From contig CM038214.1 of NCBI GenBank assembly GCA_021442155.1, positions 135,694,040 to 135,758,039 on the forward strand: a stretch of DNA of 64,000 nt, written 5' to 3'. Both the position numbers and the translations under genes were made by a program. Shown here piece after piece: positions 60,446 to 64,000 of this stretch (positions are counted from its first letter, which is position 1; every line of letters begins with the position of its first letter). The notes beneath the pieces are model-generated. The model ran no database searches. It was given only the letters and a program-made list of their open reading frames with translations, and had not been told where the DNA came from. This DNA comes from Cymbidium sinense (lineage: Eukaryota; Streptophyta; Magnoliopsida; Asparagales; Orchidaceae).

Positions 60446-62187
60446 TTGTTTAACATTGCACTTTGGGCTTCTTCGGCCACCAGTCAGTCAATGGTAAGTA
60501 ATGCGTGTTCACATTTTCTTTCAGGATGGGTTTGGCCTTGGATCGGGCCAGCCTCCCGTAGTCTAACTTCGCCCACCTCATTCATTTTGGTTGAGGCTTT
60601 GAGAGAGCTAGGATCACTTATGTGGGGACCACCCTCACAATCCAGGAGCTGGTGACCGTGAAGCCGATCATCCGTGGGTTGAGATACCTGAGATTCCCTC
60701 ACTAAAGAGGAAGCTGGCGCTCACAAGAGTTGCCACAGCTAGTGTGCCCAGTTGTTCCCCTTGCTACCCCAGTATAGGCTAGCACCCACTCGTTGGCTTC
60801 CTCCAAGGGGACGGCTCCCCTGATTTCAGGGATTATCTCCCTTACCTATGAGGTAGGGTCTAGTTCCCATACTGCTCATCCCACCAGGACTCAATGCTAA
60901 AACAAGAACCACATGATCAAGCAGTATCATACCCGCATAGCCAAGGATCTAGAGGCAGTCACTCAGTCTGCAGTAGAAGAGTTACCAAGGATAGTGTCCC
61001 CTCTCATCATAGAGAATAAGTTCCATCCCCTCTTTGGTTCAGATGGAGAGGAAGACATTAGGAGGATTTCAGTTTTACCTCCACTTGCAGTACATTTTGA
61101 GGCTCCTATCAATGATAGGAGAAGGTTGCATGTTGGTCATAGATCAATTTTGCATCAAGTAGCCAGAGCTTACGAACGATCAGAGTCCGGGGCTCAATTT
61201 GATTTACATTTATTCATCCCCAGAGTGTGGGCGCACACATCGATAGAGAGAGGGCCGTGGAGGCTGGATCAAGCATGTACACTAGCGAGAGACATGTGGC
61301 CTCAACAATTTTCCCATCGACCGACTACCTGCGCATCATCATCGATATATCTTTCTTGACGTACTACTACCCATCACAAAAAGGAGCTCCTACCCATAGA
61401 GAGTTGGTGGTGCTTCCACCACATCGCTCTACTCCATGCCCACCATCTCCGGTACATGTTCCATCATCCAATGCTCCAGCAAAGGCCATGAAGGCCGCAT
61501 CCGGGGAGAAAAGATCCCCACTGGTGATCCAACTACAACCAAGAGATCCCATTCCATCTACACCACCTATTGAGCCGAGGCTGAGCTCTCTTGCTCAACC
61601 TTCTACCCTAGTTGTGGTGAAGAAGGAATGGTGACCTCGGAGTATAGTAGTCGTTCCATCACCACCACCACTGTAATAGTGTATGGAGATAGCAGTAGAG
61701 GGAGTAGGAGATAGTACTGTTGTCCCCATGGCTATGGATCCTCCTAGGAGTGCCACTCCATCCAGATCTAGTAGCAGTCAAGAGCATATATCCCCTAGTG
61801 AGTGTAGTACTCATAGGATCAGTTCTTCAACAGTAGAAAATGTTAGATGTCTCTTTGTTCATAATAGTGATCCTACTACCGATCAGCCTCAATCTTCTGA
61901 ACCTGTTCAGTTGGACCAATCCCTAGATGAGATTATAGTTCAGTATCTAGTGGAGAAGAAGGAGATCTTTGGAGATGCCTAGTTTGATTTAGAGAAGGAG
62001 AAGGTCAATTTTAATCATAATGAAAATGATTTGTTAAAAGATTCAACAGGGGTATACATGGTAAACACCAAGGGTTCCCTCCTTCATGATCAGTAGAGTT
62101 TGGAAGGTGTTGCGACGGAGCAGGAAGACACAACCTACTCGACCCAACACCTCCTTCAATAATTAAAACAATAGGATGAACAAATAG
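60446..62187 (+). pseudogene. Gag N-terminal region of plus-strand Tat element, broken
   Basis: Homology with 13100-14350 begins at the DNA encoding GLALDRASL-type sequence (about 60530). 60913-61359 is a 148-residue open frame, the longest in the window, with PRIVSPLIIENKFHPLFGSD and LPPLAVHFEAPINDRRRLH; it has no counterpart in the other gag copy and I do not recognise it. 61380-61640 resumes similarity (SPVHVPSSNAPAKAM, then EKRSPLVIQLQPRDPIPSTP and VVVKKEW). 61683-61982 encodes VVPMAMDPPRSATPSRSSSS, EHISPSE and LDEIIVQYLVEKKEIFGDA. Several TAG/TGA stops intervene. It stops at the MGKK-type codons near 62187, where an LTR segment takes over. Confidence 0.65.
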
Positions 62188-62457
62188 ATATGATGGGGAA
62201 GAATCTCTGGTACATTTTGAAGACCCATAGTCCTTATAAGTTCTTATTAAGGTCATTAGGTCCATTCTAGGATGGTGACTTTTGTCTCTCGAGATAGTAC
62301 ATCACTCCTCAATGTCATGCCTAATCAACCTAATAAAAATATCTGTGGATCTACGTGGTGTCCAACATAAGAAAGTTGTTATTTTTTTTCATCATTTATT
62401 TTTCTTAAAAGAAAGATAGATGAAGGATGAAAATAAAATTTTCATCACAAATTTTTC
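62188..62457 (+). mobile_element. LTR 3'-end segment spliced into gag
   Basis: GAAGAATCTCTGGTACATT onward matches 57630-57887 nearly base for base and ends CACA (62449) plus the 8-base spacer aatttttc, just as the LTR/PBS boundary does. It then switches to gag coding sequence. It lacks any LTR start. The left junction shares GGGGAAGAA between gag and LTR. About 2 kb of gag (equivalent to 14350-16385) is missing. Confidence 0.85.
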
Positions 62458-63243
62458 TGCCACAAGAGATCATTGAAGTCAACCTCTGTAGTGGCAAGGT
62501 TCTATCTCCTAGGGCAGCACCTCAAGATAAGGGGAAACAAGTCATTGGTTCAGATGATCGAGAAGCCCCTCCACAGAATGTTCCACTCTTGGATATGCTT
62601 GTGGAGGATCAACCCAAGGTGGATTATAATGTCCTCTCTCACCTAAGAAAGTTTTCATCTAAGTTAAGCATATATGATGCCCTTGTGTTATCCAAAGAGA
62701 TGAGGGATTAATCAAGGCTCTCCTTGATCTAGAGATATGCTTAGCTCAGCTAACTACTGCTAGATAGGAATACACATTATTCCAGAGAAGCCAAAGGAGT
62801 TACTTTCATAGATGAAGACCTTCTTCTGGGGGACATGGACCACAACCATCCCCTGTACATTATAGTGGACATGGGCAGTCAGACTTTCCAGGGTTTTTGT
62901 CAATTCAGGTACATCGGTGAATATTATGAGTCTAAAGACCCTTGCCTATTTGATGATCAACATCTCCACACTCTGAGGAGATTGAATGATGTTTAGAGGA
63001 TTCAATGAATAAGGTGTGAGGGGTTTTGGTTCCATAATGTTACCTTTGGAAATAGGTGAATGGAAGACTGAAGCCAAGTTCTATATCATTGATTCAAATA
63101 CTTCATTCACTGCTTTGCTCGGTAGACCTTGGATACATCAGAATAAGATGATTCCATCCTCCCTTCATCAGTGCATCAAGTTCAGAAAGGATGGAATTGA
63201 ATACTGTGTCAAAGGAGATAAAAAGTCATTTTCAGTCAGATAA
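62458..63243 (+). pseudogene. Gag C-terminal linker and protease of plus-strand Tat element, broken
   Basis: Starts in the linker (EVNLCSGKVLSPRAAPQDKG) and runs into LDMLVEDQPKVDYNVLSHL and IYDALVLSKEMRD. A stop or shift near 62708 follows. Further homology: FIDEDLLLGD, DHNHPLYII, then the active-site loop VNSGTSVNI (catalytic Asp changed to Asn, codon 62902-62904), the shared TGA at 62974-62976, GFNE-type sequence, FYIIDSNTSFTALLGRPWIH and HQCIKFRKDGIEYCVKGDKK. The catalytic change, the stops and a missing base make this copy dead. Confidence 0.82.
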
Positions 63244-64000
63244 GTTGAGATATATGAGGATGCGACCTACTATCTTCCTCAAAACACCTTTTATTGTGAA
63301 CTTGGTCAAAATTCAAATGCAAAAGAAAAAGAAAAAGAAGAAAAAGAAAAAGAGAAAGAAAAAGAAAAGAAAATTAAAAGTTTAAGTAAATGGGAAAAGG
63401 ACATCAAGGAAGAAGTAGAGCCGCATGTCACATTCCACCAACAGTTCATTCCATCATATGGACATGTGGGTAGGATGAATAGATCTCTACCAGGTAGAGA
63501 TAGAGGTGAACATAAGGCGGTCTAGAGGGAAGACCCTGGTTAGCCACCATACAGGGGTTATGTTCAATTCATGGAGTACCCTACTATTCACATAGACTTG
63601 AATCCATTTCGGAGGATGAGTCTAATGTGATTAGCATATTAGCCAACCCCTCGGTGGGTTTCATTAGAGGTGACACTGAGTGATAGCGATGAAGATTAGC
63701 TCCAAGCAGCAATGTATTCAAATCAAGTTTATGTGAAACTATGAAGTTAGGACGCTCTAACCTCCCTTTCCTCATAAAAAGTTAAAGGTTTAGTAGTTAA
63801 GGAAGCCCCTCAGTCTTCCAAGAATGTCAAGCCAAAGAGATTCCTATTAGGATCATCATCCTAAAGTCCAAAAACTGATGTAGGACTTGAGGATAATTCA
63901 AATAAAGAATTTATGAAATTATCTTTTGATTGGTACTCGCCTTGTGTTCTTAATCTTGCGAAGAAGGGTCTGACTCCTTATACATGGTCTATGCATAGGT
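63244..64000 (+). pseudogene. Protease-RT spacer with Lys/Glu repeat, broken, runs off window
   Basis: 63320-63378 encodes in frame an alternating Lys/Glu run (KEKEKEEKEKEKEKEKK) followed by KSLSKWEKDIKEEVEPHVTF and HQQFIPSYGHVGRMN, ending at TAG near 63522. Later parts match 17440-17910 (IHIDLN-type DNA at 63589, PCVLNLAKKGLTPYTW at 63940). Another frame over the same DNA reads as poly-Lys and is not the real one. RT would lie to the right of the window. Confidence 0.65.

Noticed and set aside
1..64000. Host protein-coding, tRNA or rRNA genes, and RNase H or integrase domains
   Set aside because: Looked for and not seen; all recognisable coding sequence is gag, protease or reverse transcriptase, and each pol copy is cut before RNase H.

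Overview
The window looks like nuclear DNA of a seed plant and consists almost entirely of old, nested Ty3/gypsy LTR retrotransposons. The recognisable protein pieces (gag, aspartic protease, reverse transcriptase) have the layout and motifs of the plant Tat/Ogre lineage. All are broken by stops, frameshifts and deletions, and many changes look like CpG or cytosine decay (CGA to TGA, Asp to Asn). I see no intact gene, no host gene, no tRNA or rRNA, and nothing bacterial. The species cannot be named from this sequence.

Layout, left to right. 1-3397: 5' internal part of a minus-strand element (protease and gag remnant, hairpin-repeat leader, primer-binding site). 3398-11551: its 5' LTR, 8154 bp with both termini visible. 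11552-18731: leader, gag, protease and start of reverse transcriptase of an older plus-strand element, cut by a rearranged junction. 18732-26667: plus-strand LTR lacking its last ~0.3 kb. 26668-27067: about 400 bp of unassigned sequence. 27068-32040 and 39591-40376: a minus-strand LTR fragment split by a 7550-bp solo LTR (32041-39590) with a 5-bp target duplication. 40397-46007: a second copy of the same fragment, forming a tandem duplication of ~5.6 kb that preserves the empty insertion site. 46008-52531: plus-strand LTR. 52532-53810: reverse transcriptase fragment. 53811-57879: plus-strand 5' LTR with two large internal deletions, followed by primer-binding site, hairpin-repeat leader, gag, an LTR-end segment spliced into gag (62188-62457), protease, and a Lys/Glu linker region running off the right edge.

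The LTRs share one architecture in element sense: a TGTTGACCTCA start; a TTGACC/GGTCAA-dense block; a GC-richer block with several inverted repeats whose stems covary between copies; a TTAAATA element; an AT-rich block; a block of ~240-bp repeats varying from 0 to 3 copies; a conserved segment with a small GGGTAG/CTACCC hairpin; and a terminal region ending in CACA. The leader after the primer-binding site carries 20 or more tandem hairpins with a similar loop and covarying stems. These non-coding structures, the unusually long LTRs, and an apparent strong-stop-cDNA-like insertion in gag are the most interesting features. The element proteins would have formed the usual Gag-Pol replication machinery, but no copy here can encode it.
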